From contig NZ_JAAIYA010000003.1 in assembly GCF_010894405.1 (NCBI RefSeq), positions 434,001-498,000 on the forward strand: 64,000 nt of DNA. The letters run 5' to 3'. Positions 1 through 8,599 of this stretch are shown one piece after another. The first letter of the stretch is position 1. Each line of letters opens with the position of its first letter. Source of the stretch: Pyxidicoccus caerfyrddinensis. Lineage in GTDB: Bacteria; Myxococcota; Myxococcia; Myxococcales; Myxococcaceae. The position numbers and the translations under genes are program-made. The notes under the pieces are model-generated. The model was not told where the DNA came from and ran no database searches. It saw only the letters and a program-made list of their open reading frames with translations.

Positions 1-1400
1 CCGATGGGGTCATAGTTCTCCAGCGCCAGGCCCAGTGGGTCCATCATCCGGTGGCAGCCCGCGCAGGCCGGCTGGCTGCGGTGCTGCGCCATGCGCTCGC
101 GCATCGTCTGGTTCGGGTCCACCGCCGGCGGCAGGTTCTCCACGTTGGGCGGCGGCGGCGGCGGCGCGGCGCACAGCAGCTGCTCCAGCACCCAGACGCC
201 GCGCTGCACCGGCGAGGTGCGGTCCGGGTTGGAGGTGACGGTGAGCAGCGAGCCCTGGCCGAAGATGCCCAGGCGCTCCGGGTGGCCGGTGAGGTTCACG
301 CGCACGGGCGTGCGGCTGCCCGGCTTCGGCAGGCCGTAGTGCGTGGCCAGCGTGTCATTCACGTACGTGAAGGGCGCGTCCACCAGGTCGCGCAGCTTGT
401 GGTTGCCGGTGATGAACTCGCGGAAGACGAGCTGCGTCTCCTGGCGCATGGCGGCGCGCAAATCTTCATTGAAGGCGCCGTAGAGCGTCGGGTCCGGCTC
501 CGCGGAGTCCAGCGCGCGCGTGTAGAGCCACTGGCCCGCGAAGTTCTCCACCAGGGCGTTGGACTTCGGGTCCGCGAGCAGGCGGCGCACCTGGGCCTCG
601 AGCTCCTCGGGCTGGCTCAGCTTCCCCGCCTCGGCGGCGGCGAGGAGCTTCTCGTCCGGCATGCTGCTCCACAGGAAGTAGGAGAGCCGGCTGGCCAGCT
701 CCACGTCGGTGAGCCGGTGCGGCGTGGTGGAGCCGGGCTCCGGGTCCTTCTCCACGCGGAAGAGGAAGTAGGGCGACACCAGCACCGAGCGCAGCGCCAG
801 CTTCACGCCCGCCTCCGGCCCGTCGCCGTGCGTCTTCGCCAGCGTGACGAAGCCCACCAGCCGCTCCACCTCCGCGGGCGTCACCGGCCGGCGCCAGGCG
901 CGGCGGGCGAAGCGGGAGAGGATGTCCCGGGCACAGGGCTCGGGGTTCGTCGCAGTCAGCGTGCAGGTGCCGAAGGTGCCCTTCGTCCAGGCCGCCTCCA
1001 CCAGCTTCTCCGCCGCGGTGGAGTACTTCTCCATCAGCAGCGGGGACATGCTGAGCACGTCCGCGTTGTTGTCGAAGCCGTAGCCGTGGTCGTCCGTCGG
1101 GAAGTCGCGGGCCGGCCGGGTGGTGTCGCCCAGCAGGTCGCGCACGGTGGCGTCGTACTCGGCGCGGTTGAGGCGGTGCAGGGTGATGCGGCCCGGGTCC
1201 TTCGGGACGTCCTTGCACTCGTCGTTCTGCTGCTGGGTGCCGCCGTCGGGCGGCGGTTGAGAATCCTGGCCCGGAAGGTCCTCACCGGGGAGGACCCGGG
1301 CCTGGGGAAGACTGTCGCCAACGCAGCCGGCGAGCAGCAGCGCGCAACCCGCGCCCGCCAGCAGCCGCCAGCTCCGTCCTCTTGGAAGCCTGGGTGTCAC
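1..1400 (-). CDS. DUF1592-family lipoprotein, C-terminus cut by window edge
   Basis: The reading frame is open from a GTG at 1400 to the window edge, so the last domain is missing. The N-terminus is a lipoprotein signal with lipobox LAGC (Cys about residue 26), followed by a Gln/Pro-rich linker. Then comes LNRAEYDATVRDLLG, typical of the DUF1587 start of the Planctomycete/myxobacterial DUF1587-1595-1592-1588-1585 family. The sequence continues through the DUF1592 region (LTDVELASRLSYFLW) to the DUF1588 region with a heme-type CAGCH motif near the edge. GGAGG sits about 12 bases before the GTG. Members are exported and often paired with a DUF1552 gene; that gene would lie outside this window. 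The biochemical role is not established. Likely a surface lipoprotein, possibly c-heme binding (inference). Confidence 0.85.
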   Translation of the reverse strand, partial: MTPRLPRGRSWRLLAGAGCALLLAGCVGDSLPQARVLPGEDLPGQDSQPPPDGGTQQQNDECKDVPKDPGRITLHRLNRAEYDATVRDLLGDTTRPARDFPTDDHGYGFDNNADVLSMSPLLMEKYSTAAEKLVEAAWTKGTFGTCTLTATNPEPCARDILSRFARRAWRRPVTPAEVERLVGFVTLAKTHGDGPEAGVKLALRSVLVSPYFLFRVEKDPEPGSTTPHRLTDVELASRLSYFLWSSMPDEKLLAAAEAGKLSQPEELEAQVRRLLADPKSNALVENFAGQWLYTRALDSAEPDPTLYGAFNEDLRAAMRQETQLVFREFITGNHKLRDLVDAPFTYVNDTLATHYGLPKPGSRTPVRVNLTGHPERLGIFGQGSLLTVTSNPDRTSPVQRGVWVLEQLLCAAPPPPPPNVENLPPAVDPNQTMRERMAQHRSQPACAGCHRMMDPLGLALENYDPI

Positions 1401-1679
1401 GTCCCTACCCCCTCCACACTCGCCACGCGCCCCCATGCCGCGGCGCCGCCCGGAGGTAAGCAAGACGCTCACCAACGCCGTGTGCGGAGTGGTGGACGGC
1501 TCCGGGCGGGCGCGGGCAGGCTGACGTCCGGAATCCACCAGCGGCTGGGTGGCCCCGGTGGGTGGGAGGGAAAGGGTTTTCCCCAGGTGGGAAGCCCTCG
1601 TGAGGGGAGGGGCCGGGGGAGCCCGTGCAGGGCGGGCGGGGAAGGCACACCGTTGATGAGGAGCGCAGAGGGACAGGAA

Positions 1680-3299
1680 ATGACACCGCGTGCCGATGCC
1701 GTCGCTGACGACTTCCAGTTGCTGGTGAGCGTGCTCCCGGGCCCCCTGCAGGCGGCGGTGCGAGCGCTGCCGTCCCAGCAGGTGCTCGAGGTGGTGATGG
1801 ACCTGGGCCGCCCGCCCGAGGCGCGACTGGTGGACCGGGTGGAGCGGCTGCGCGAGGAGCCGGTGCTCCGGGAGGACCTGGAGCACGTGCTGGCGCAGGT
1901 GGGGCCGCCGGGGGACGACAACCGCGCGGGGATTGAACGGACGCTGCACCGCGTGTCCGCCATCCGCAACCGCAAGGGCAAGGTGGTGGGGCTGACGCTG
2001 CGCGTGGGGCGCGCCATCTACGGCACCATCGACATGCTGAAGGACCTCATCGGCTCCGGGCGCAACATCCTGCTGCTGGGACGGCCGGGCGTGGGGAAGA
2101 CGACGAAGCTGCGCGAGGTGGCCCGCGTGCTGGCGGACGACCTGCGCAAGCGCGTCATGGTGGTGGACACGTCGAACGAGATTGGCGGGGACGGGGATGT
2201 GCCTCACCCGGGCATCGGCACCGCGCGGCGGATGCAGGTGTCGCGGCCGGACCGGCAGCACGACGTGATGATTGAGGCCGTGGAGAACCACATGCCGGAG
2301 GCCATCATCGTCGACGAGATTGGCACGTCGGCGGAGGCCGCGGCGGCGCGCACGATTGCGGAGCGCGGCGTGCAGCTGGTGGCCACGGCGCACGGCAACA
2401 CGCTGGAGAACCTGGTGCTGAACCCCACGCTGTCGGACCTCGTGGGCGGCGTGCACACGGTGACGCTGAGCGACGAGGAGGCCCGGCGCCGGCACACGCA
2501 GAAGACCATCAGCGAGCGCAAGGCGCCGCCCACCTTCGACATCGTGGTGGAGATGGTGAGCCGGGACGAGGTGCTGGTGCACCCGGACACGGCGGAGTCG
2601 GTGGACCGGCTGCTGGCGGGGCAGGCCGTGGGGGGCGAGCGCCGCAAGCAGGACGTGGACTCGGGGCAGGTGGAGGTGGAGGCGGTGAAGGCGGCGCCGC
2701 CGTCACTGCCCGCGCTGCGGCCGGGGCGCACGGCGGGGCCCGGCGTGCGCGGTGCGGAGAACGTCACCGCGCGGATTCCCGGCCTGGGCGGGACGACGAA
2801 GGTGTACGCGCACGCGGTGAGCCGGGACTTGCTGGAGAAGGTGCTGCGGGAGCTGGCGGTGGACGTGCGGCTGGTGAGCCGGCTGGACGCGGCGGACATG
2901 GTGGTGACGCTGCGCTCGCGCGCGAATGACCCGAGGCTGCGGCGCACGGCGGAGAAGTCGGGGGCGCGGGTGGAGGTGGTGAAGCGCAACAGCTCCTCGG
3001 AGCTGCGCCGGGTGCTGAAGACGGCCTTCCACGTGGTGGAGGGCGTGGACGAGGACCAGGTCCGCGAGGCCGTGGCCGAGGTGGAGCACGCGATTGAAAG
3101 GGTGCTCAGCGAGGGCGTGTCGGTGCCGCTGGCGCCGAGGCCACCCAGGCTGCGCAAGCTGCAGCACCGGCTGGTGAGCCGCTACCACCTGGAGGCGGTG
3201 AGCCAGGGCAGCGAACCGATGCGGCACCTGACCATCTTCCCCCTGGGCGCGGAGGTGGACGCCGCGCTCGCGCAGGAGGAGGCCGAGGGGACGGCGTGA
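1680..3299 (+). CDS. R3H-domain AAA ATPase, SpoIIIAA/Ycf45-like
   Basis: A 539-residue soluble protein. Residues about 120-290 form a P-loop ATPase: Walker A GRPGVGKTT near 134-142, Walker B AIIVDEIG near 209-214, and the conserved DTSNEIGGDGD segment. This matches the single-strand nucleic-acid-binding family of plastid Ycf45 and SpoIIIAA-like proteins. The C-terminus has an R3H-like motif (RKLQH, then SEPMRHLTIFP), which binds single-stranded nucleic acid in other proteins. ATG 1680 is preceded by AGAGGGACAGGAA. An in-frame ATG at 1656 (start MRSAEGQEM) is an alternative that adds 8 residues. The open frame extends much further upstream, but that part is antisense to the DUF1592 gene. Role in the cell is unknown; nucleic-acid metabolism is an inference. 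Confidence 0.85.
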   Translation: MTPRADAVADDFQLLVSVLPGPLQAAVRALPSQQVLEVVMDLGRPPEARLVDRVERLREEPVLREDLEHVLAQVGPPGDDNRAGIERTLHRVSAIRNRKGKVVGLTLRVGRAIYGTIDMLKDLIGSGRNILLLGRPGVGKTTKLREVARVLADDLRKRVMVVDTSNEIGGDGDVPHPGIGTARRMQVSRPDRQHDVMIEAVENHMPEAIIVDEIGTSAEAAAARTIAERGVQLVATAHGNTLENLVLNPTLSDLVGGVHTVTLSDEEARRRHTQKTISERKAPPTFDIVVEMVSRDEVLVHPDTAESVDRLLAGQAVGGERRKQDVDSGQVEVEAVKAAPPSLPALRPGRTAGPGVRGAENVTARIPGLGGTTKVYAHAVSRDLLEKVLRELAVDVRLVSRLDAADMVVTLRSRANDPRLRRTAEKSGARVEVVKRNSSSELRRVLKTAFHVVEGVDEDQVREAVAEVEHAIERVLSEGVSVPLAPRPPRLRKLQHRLVSRYHLEAVSQGSEPMRHLTIFPLGAEVDAALAQEEAEGTA

Positions 3300-3313
3300 A
3301 GCACCGTCCCCTC
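3285..3313. terminator. Convergent hairpin, probable bidirectional terminator
   Basis: GAGGGGACGG and CCGTCCCCTC form a perfect 10-bp stem with a 9-base loop. It overlaps the stop codon of the R3H ATPase gene and lies just before the 3' end of the convergent M3 peptidase gene. There is no clear T-run, so the termination role is inferred from position. Confidence 0.45.
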
Positions 3314-3331
3314 AGCGGGTAGAGACGCGCG

Positions 3332-5413
3332 CTAGTTGCGGTCGAGGTAGGCCTTGTACGCGTCGAAGCCGTAGTCGCGGCCGAGGAAGTCCTTCACCAG
3401 CTCGGCGGCGGGCTTGGAGCCGCCGGGCTCCAGCACGGTGCGGCGGTACTTCATCGCCGTGTCCCGGTCCAGGTAGCCGTGCTTCTCGAACTCCGTCTCC
3501 AGGTCCTTCGCGATGACCGACGACCAGAGGTACGTGTAGTAGGCGGCCGAGTACGACTCCAGGTGCCCGAAGGCGAGCTCGAAGTGCGTGCCGTCGCGGT
3601 ACTCGTGCTTGAAGGGGCTGAGCTTCTTCTGCAGCACCGCCAGCGCCTCCGTGGTGTCGAAGCCCGGCTTGCGCGAGTAGTAGTCCAGGCTCACCGCCGA
3701 CAGGAACAGCTGCCGGCGCGACCACAGCCCCTTGCCGAACTCCTTCGACGCCCGCAGCTTCGCCACCAGCTCCGCCGGAATCGGCTCGTTCGTCTGGTGG
3801 TGCTTCGCGAACAGCCCCAGCACCTGCGCGTTGCTCGCCCACTGCTGGAGGAGCATGGACGGCGTCTCCACGAAGTCCCACTCCACGCGCGTGCCGGCGA
3901 TGCCGCTCCACTGCTGGCGGCCCGCGAAGACGGCGTGCACCAGGTGGCCGAACTCGTGGAAGAAGGTCTCCACCTCGTCGTACGTCATCAGCTCGCCGGG
4001 GCGGCCGAAGTTGCACACCAGCGTGGCCTCCGGGTAGCGCTTGCCGGCCTGGCCCGCCACGAGGTCGAACTGCGCCGCGTGCTTGTACTTGTCGTCACGC
4101 GGGTGCATGTCCAGGTAGATGCGGCCCAAGCGCGTGCTCCCGTCGAGCACGTCGTACGCCTCGACCTCCGGGTGCCACACCTTCGCGTCGTCCACCTTGC
4201 GCCAGGTGAGCCCCCACATGCGCGCGGCGATGTCCATGACGCCTGCCTTCACCCGGGCGTACTCGAAGTAGGGCCGCACCGCCTGCGAGTCGAAGCCGAA
4301 GCGCTCCGCGCGCAGCCGGTCCTCGTAGTAGTCCTGGTCCCACGGCTCCAGCGTCTTCGCCCCGGGCACGTCCTTCTGCTTGCGCGCGAGCAACTCCGCG
4401 AACTCCTTCTTCGCGCGCGTCTCGGTGGCCGCCGCCAGCTTGTCGATGAAGTCCGCCGCCGCCTGCTGCGTGCGGGTCATCTTCGTCTCGGTGGTGTACG
4501 CGGCCCAGGTCTCGTAGCCCAGCAGCGTGGCCAGTTCGTGGCGCTTGGAGATGAGCTGCGCGAGCACCGTCTGGTTCTTGGGGAACGCGCGCTGGCGGTA
4601 GGCGCGCCACAGCTTCTCGCGGGCCCGCGTGTCCTTCGCGTACGTCATGAAGGGGAAGTAGTCGGGGTAGTTGGAGGTGATGATCACCTTGCCGTCCTTC
4701 CCCACCGGGTGCGCCTTCCGGTAGTCCTCCGGCAGGCCGTCCAGGTCCTTCGGGGCGAAGGACACGCTGCGCACGTCCTCGGCGATGTTCTTCCCGAACT
4801 CCTGGCCCAGTTTGAGGATGTCCTCGTTGAGCGACTTCACCTTCTCGCGGGTGGCGTCGTCCCGGTCCACGCCGGCGCGGCGGAAGTCGAGCAGCGAGCG
4901 CTCCATCCAGTACCGCGTGGCCGCGTCCGCCTGGGACAGGTCCACCGCCACCAGGGCGTCGTAGACGCCGCGGTCCTGCGACAGCGCCACGTTGGCCGAG
5001 TCCACCCGCTGCTCGCACTCGCGCGCGGCGTCGCGGAAGGCGGCGTCGGGGTGCACCTCGCGGGCGAGGCTGGAGCGGTTGGTGGCGGCCGTCAGCGCGC
5101 CGGTGGCCTCGTCGTACGCGGCCAGCACGGCCTTCGCGTCCTTGCGCGCGTCCAGCGTCTTGAGCGCGGTGATTTGTGTCTTGGCGCGCTCCAGGTCCGC
5201 GTCACATGCGGCGGTGTAGGCCTGCACGGTGCCGGAGAGGATGTCGGCGAAGCGGGGCGGGGGCGGCTCGGCGGGAGCGGGGGCCTGCGCGGGAGCGGGG
5301 GCCTCGGCCTGGGGCTGGGCCTGCTGGGGAGCGGGCTCGGTGGCCGCGGTGCCGTGCGAGCAGCCGGCCGCCGCCAGTGCCGCGGAGAGGGTGAGGGCGG
5401 TGAGTCTCTTCAA
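3332..5413 (-). CDS. M3-family zinc metallopeptidase (oligoendopeptidase/thimet-like), lipoprotein
   Basis: A 693-residue protein of the size usual for M3 peptidases (dipeptidyl carboxypeptidase, oligopeptidase A, thimet oligopeptidase). The zinc site HEFGH is at about residues 486-490, in the context TFFHEFGHLVHAVF, and a downstream ETPSM segment supplies the third ligand region. The N-terminus is a lipoprotein signal ending AAAGC (Cys 18), followed by an Ala/Pro/Gln-rich linker. The enzyme is therefore probably anchored in the cell envelope and trims short peptides there. This is unlike the cytoplasmic E. coli enzymes. Convergent with the R3H gene; divergent from cheR. Confidence 0.93.
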   Translation of the reverse strand: MKRLTALTLSAALAAAGCSHGTAATEPAPQQAQPQAEAPAPAQAPAPAEPPPPRFADILSGTVQAYTAACDADLERAKTQITALKTLDARKDAKAVLAAYDEATGALTAATNRSSLAREVHPDAAFRDAARECEQRVDSANVALSQDRGVYDALVAVDLSQADAATRYWMERSLLDFRRAGVDRDDATREKVKSLNEDILKLGQEFGKNIAEDVRSVSFAPKDLDGLPEDYRKAHPVGKDGKVIITSNYPDYFPFMTYAKDTRAREKLWRAYRQRAFPKNQTVLAQLISKRHELATLLGYETWAAYTTETKMTRTQQAAADFIDKLAAATETRAKKEFAELLARKQKDVPGAKTLEPWDQDYYEDRLRAERFGFDSQAVRPYFEYARVKAGVMDIAARMWGLTWRKVDDAKVWHPEVEAYDVLDGSTRLGRIYLDMHPRDDKYKHAAQFDLVAGQAGKRYPEATLVCNFGRPGELMTYDEVETFFHEFGHLVHAVFAGRQQWSGIAGTRVEWDFVETPSMLLQQWASNAQVLGLFAKHHQTNEPIPAELVAKLRASKEFGKGLWSRRQLFLSAVSLDYYSRKPGFDTTEALAVLQKKLSPFKHEYRDGTHFELAFGHLESYSAAYYTYLWSSVIAKDLETEFEKHGYLDRDTAMKYRRTVLEPGGSKPAAELVKDFLGRDYGFDAYKAYLDRN

Positions 5414-5651
5414 GGGTGGGTTCCTCCGGAGTCCATCGGAAACGCGGAAACGTCATGCCACATCCCGACGCCTTCCGCTGGGCCGTGGGGCAGGGGGCCG
5501 GGGGGCGTGCCACATGGCCGACTCCGCGGCGGGATGGGGGTGCTTCGGCCCGGGCACCGCGAGCGCCCCAGGAGCGGTGGACGTGTGCTCCCGCCCGTCG
5601 GCTGTACCTTGCCCGGATGCCGGCAGCACCCGACGTGAGGAGATTCACTCC

Positions 5652-6467
5652 GTGACGGACCCTGAGTGCGTGGAGTTGCTGCAGTGGGCCGCGCCCCAGC
5701 TGCGCCTGCGCTGGGACGGCTTCCGCCGTGTCCGGGGGCAGGTGTGCAAGCGCATCCACCGCAGGCTCCAGGTGCTGGGAATTGCGGACGCCGCCGCCTA
5801 CCGCGCCCGGCTGGAGGCGGACGCGGACGAGTGGGCGGTGCTCGACTCGCTCTGCCGCGTCACCATCTCCCGCTTCTACCGCGACGCGCATGTCTTCGAC
5901 GTGCTGCGCGATGAGCTGCTGCCGGCCCTGCTGGAGGCGCTGCCCGTGGGGAGCACCTTCCGCGCGTGGAGCGCCGGGTGTGCCTCCGGCGAGGAGCCCT
6001 CCACGGTGGCCGTCCTCTTCCGGCTCGGCCTCCAGCCCCGCTTCCCGGAGGTGCGCCTGGAGTTGCTCGCCACTGATGCAGATGAGGCGCTGCTCGCCCG
6101 CGCGCGCCGGGGCTGCTACCCGCGCGGCTCGCTGCGCGAGTTGCCTTCGGAGTGGGCCGCCCGGGCCTTTCCTGACCCAGGCCCGGAGCCGTGTATCGCC
6201 CCCGCGTACCGCGAGGGAATCACCCTCCTCCGCCAGGACCTGCGCACGGAGATGCCGGACGGCCCGTTCCACCTGGTGCTGTGCCGCAACGTGGCCTTCA
6301 CCTACTTCGCGCCGCCATTGCAGCGCGAGGTGCTGATGCGGCTGGTGACACACCTGGTGCCGGGCGGGCTGCTCGTCATCGGCGGCCATGAGTCGCTGCC
6401 AGAGCACGGCGCGGAATGGGAGCGCGCCGCGGGGCCGCTGCCCGTCTTCCGACGGACGATGGGCTGA
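5652..6467 (+). CDS. cheR: CheR-type SAM-dependent protein-glutamate methyltransferase
   Basis: A 271-residue protein. An N-terminal helical segment leads to VTISRFYRDAHVFDVL, the CheR signature (normally N-x-T-x-F-F-R). Then come the SAM-binding AWSAGCASGEEPSTVA and CRNVAFTYF, both diagnostic of CheR. The usual Asn and Phe are changed (VTISRFYRD), so activity needs checking. The start is GTG 5652 with AGGAG about 9 bases upstream; the open frame further upstream has no support. No cheA, cheW or receptor gene is nearby, so it is a stand-alone methyltransferase whose receptor partner is unknown. The stop codon lies inside the first copy of a 19-bp tandem repeat. Confidence 0.88.
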   Translation: MTDPECVELLQWAAPQLRLRWDGFRRVRGQVCKRIHRRLQVLGIADAAAYRARLEADADEWAVLDSLCRVTISRFYRDAHVFDVLRDELLPALLEALPVGSTFRAWSAGCASGEEPSTVAVLFRLGLQPRFPEVRLELLATDADEALLARARRGCYPRGSLRELPSEWAARAFPDPGPEPCIAPAYREGITLLRQDLRTEMPDGPFHLVLCRNVAFTYFAPPLQREVLMRLVTHLVPGGLLVIGGHESLPEHGAEWERAAGPLPVFRRTMG

Positions 6468-6525
6468 GCGACGGACGATGGGCTGAGCGACGGACGATGC
6501 GCTGAGCGACGGACGATGGGCTGAG
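6450..6525. repeat. Four tandem copies of a 19-bp repeat over the cheR stop codon
   Basis: The unit CGACGGACGATGGGCTGAG occurs at 6450, 6469, 6488 (one mismatch) and 6507. The first copy encodes the last residues of CheR and its TGA stop, so the repeat seems to have grown out of the end of the gene. 19 is not a multiple of three, so later copies are non-coding. Confidence 0.93.
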
Positions 6526-6673
6526 GCGCTTCGGACCCGGTTTCAATACACCCCGTGAAACATGAGTCATGTGTCATGCGTCGTGACGCGCCCGGCCTTG
6601 AGCGCTGCCCGAGTGCCCGGTACCACCATCGTCTCTTTGGGGCCAAACCCCTGGCCGGAGGGAAGGCAACGTT

Positions 6674-7573
6674 ATGCGCAAGGCGCTGTGTGCGGCGGTC
6701 GCGTCGTTGATGCTGGCTGCATGTGGAGGTTCCAGTGGTGGTGACACCGCCGCCGAGGTGAAGCAGGACGGGCTGTCCATGTCCGAGGCCGCGGGCCGCA
6801 CGGACGGCACCTTCGTCCAGGGCGGCGGCGAGGTGTCGTTCTCCTCGCGCGAGGTCGAGCCCGGCGTGTACCGACTGGAGGTGCGGCTGCGCGGGATGAC
6901 GCTCACCGGGCTGATGGACCCGGCCAGCGGCGTCTCCACGCTGGACGGCTTCGCGGACGGAAGCGCGACGGACACGCAGCTCGGTGACTCGGACCGCGAG
7001 CTGCTCGCCGCCTTCTACGGCGCGCTCAATGCGCAGCTTCCCGCCGGCGATGCGGCGGCCCCCGAGGCCATGTACCTGCGCCGCGCGGTGGGCCTGTGGG
7101 CGCAGAACCCCGGCACCGTGGACCTGAAGCGCACGGTGATGGGCGAGCAGGGCCGCGGCTACACCATGCTGTGCAGCTATACCAAGTGCAACGGCCGCCA
7201 GACGGGCAGCTGCGGCGGCGTGTACAACTGGTACTCGTACTCGAAGCACGACTGCAACAAGGGCGGCTTCGACTGGGCGGGCAACCAGCAGATTGCGCAG
7301 CTCGGCGACCACACCTCGTGCAGCGGTGATGAGTACTACCTGAGCGGCAGCACGTGGCTGTGCGGTGAGCCGGACCACTGGTCCCGCCCGAAGGTGATGG
7401 GCAACTGCTACGGCCGCTGCGGCGGCGGCTGCGGCGGTGACACCCAGTACACGCTGGATGCCACCAACCACGACGGCTGCGTGCGCAACGGCCACGTGCT
7501 GGCGAGCGGCTACTGCGATGACCAGTTCGTGTCCGCCAGCGACGACGAGCTGATGGCGCCCAACTGCTACTGA
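6674..7573 (+). CDS. Cysteine-rich lipoprotein of unknown function
   Basis: A 299-residue protein with a lipoprotein signal (MRKALCAAVASLMLAAC, lipobox LAAC). After about 140 Cys-free residues comes a Cys-rich C-terminal domain from about 165 to 299. It contains about a dozen cysteines and many Gly/Tyr/Asn residues (NCYGRCGGGCGGD), suggesting a small disulfide-stabilised domain outside the cytoplasm. GGAGGG lies about 12 bases before the ATG. It is the first gene of a tight run of exported proteins (to 9840). I do not recognise a family. Confidence 0.8.
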   Translation: MRKALCAAVASLMLAACGGSSGGDTAAEVKQDGLSMSEAAGRTDGTFVQGGGEVSFSSREVEPGVYRLEVRLRGMTLTGLMDPASGVSTLDGFADGSATDTQLGDSDRELLAAFYGALNAQLPAGDAAAPEAMYLRRAVGLWAQNPGTVDLKRTVMGEQGRGYTMLCSYTKCNGRQTGSCGGVYNWYSYSKHDCNKGGFDWAGNQQIAQLGDHTSCSGDEYYLSGSTWLCGEPDHWSRPKVMGNCYGRCGGGCGGDTQYTLDATNHDGCVRNGHVLASGYCDDQFVSASDDELMAPNCY

Positions 7574-7577
7574 GCGC

Positions 7578-7967
7578 ATGCCAGCGGTTCGCATGAAGGG
7601 GAGGCGGGCGGGCGTCGGGGCGTGCTGGCTGGTGCTGGCCGCCCTGGGGTGCTCGTCCGCGTCTTCCAAGACACAGGCCGCGGAGGAGACGGTGCGCCGC
7701 TTCTTCGCGGCGCTGCCCTCGGAGGACTGCGCGGTGCTGGAGCCGCTGCTGGCCACCGGGGGCAGCGCGCGCCCCTGCGAGGAGACCGTGCGGGAGCTGA
7801 ATGAGCACGGCTTCTCCCTGGTGGCCATCTCCGGGGCGACCGTGGACGGGCGGGACGCGGAGGCCGTCATCGTCCGGGCCCGCGTCGCGCGGGACGGTGA
7901 AGAGCGCAAGGAGCCGTGGCTGTTGCGAGTGGAACGGCAGGCAGGCGCGTGGCGCGTGCGGTTCTGA
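7578..7967 (+). CDS. Small lipoprotein, NTF2-like (DUF4878-type) fold suspected
   Basis: A 129-residue protein with a lipoprotein signal (WLVLAALGCSS). The mature part starts with AAEETVRRFFAALPSEDCAVLEPLL, the opening helix pattern of NTF2-like/DUF4878 lipoproteins, and ends in beta strands (EPWLLRVERQAGAWRVRF). Two further cysteines could form a disulfide. It starts 4 bases after the preceding stop, so it is probably cotranscribed and translationally coupled. A second ATG at 7593 is possible. Fold assignment is by pattern only. Confidence 0.75.
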   Translation: MPAVRMKGRRAGVGACWLVLAALGCSSASSKTQAAEETVRRFFAALPSEDCAVLEPLLATGGSARPCEETVRELNEHGFSLVAISGATVDGRDAEAVIVRARVARDGEERKEPWLLRVERQAGAWRVRF

Positions 7968-8044
7968 GAAGTGGAGTACGCTTCACGTCCGGCTTCCTGC
8001 ACGCGCCTTGCAGTACGGCGGGCGCGAGGGAGGGCAAGCGAGTC

Positions 8045-8599
8045 ATGAGGATTCGATACCGTCTGATGTTGGCCGCCGCCGTGGCGCTCACCGTGTCCCT
8101 GCTGGCGGTGGTGCTGTGGCCGACGTCTTCCGTGCCTCCGGTCGTGTCCGAGGCTCCTGTCGCGGCGGCGTCCGTTGCGTCCGTGGGGTCAGCGCCGGTG
8201 CCGGTGCCGGTGCCCGAGAAGGCCGCCGCGCGGACTCGGGCGGAGCCGGTGCTCGCGAGCAGCGAGGCGCAGGCCACGGTGGTGGCGCTGCGGCCCGGTG
8301 ACGTCGCGCCGGAGCCGGAGGTGGAGGGCGCGTCTTCGCAGGAGAATGACGAGATTGCTCCCGAGCTGCCGCAGACGGCGCAGTGGCGGCTGGAGAAGAC
8401 GACGCACATCACCGCGCTGCTGGGGCGGGATGTGGAGCGGCTGGAGCGCGAGCGCGAGGAGGCCGAGTCGCGTGGTGACGACCGGCGCAGCGCGCAGCTC
8501 CAGACGCTTCTCATACGCGACCGGGCCCGGCTGCACGAGCTGCGCGAGGAGCTTCAGGAGCTGAGCGAGGCGGCGAAGCAGGAGTCGTCCGCCGAATGA
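8045..8599 (+). CDS. Single-pass membrane protein with coiled-coil tail
   Basis: A 184-residue protein. Residues about 7-25 form one hydrophobic segment (signal anchor), followed by a Pro/Ala/Val-rich spacer. The C-terminal third (from about residue 115) is a strongly charged coiled coil (DVERLEREREEAESRGDD). GAGG lies upstream of ATG 8045. Its stop overlaps the start of the next gene (ATGA), so it is almost certainly cotranscribed with the protease. No family recognised. Confidence 0.72.
   Translation: MRIRYRLMLAAAVALTVSLLAVVLWPTSSVPPVVSEAPVAAASVASVGSAPVPVPVPEKAAARTRAEPVLASSEAQATVVALRPGDVAPEPEVEGASSQENDEIAPELPQTAQWRLEKTTHITALLGRDVERLEREREEAESRGDDRRSAQLQTLLIRDRARLHELREELQELSEAAKQESSAE

Noticed and set aside
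51..1679. Long open + strand frame preceding the R3H ATPase
   Set aside because: It is antisense to the DUF1592 gene; that frame has clear family motifs and a good GTG start, while this one has only Arg/Ala-rich shadow text.
5229..5651. Longer N-terminus for CheR upstream of GTG 5652
   Set aside because: The upstream residues are low-complexity shadow of the M3 signal-peptide region; AGGAG before 5652 and family length support the GTG.
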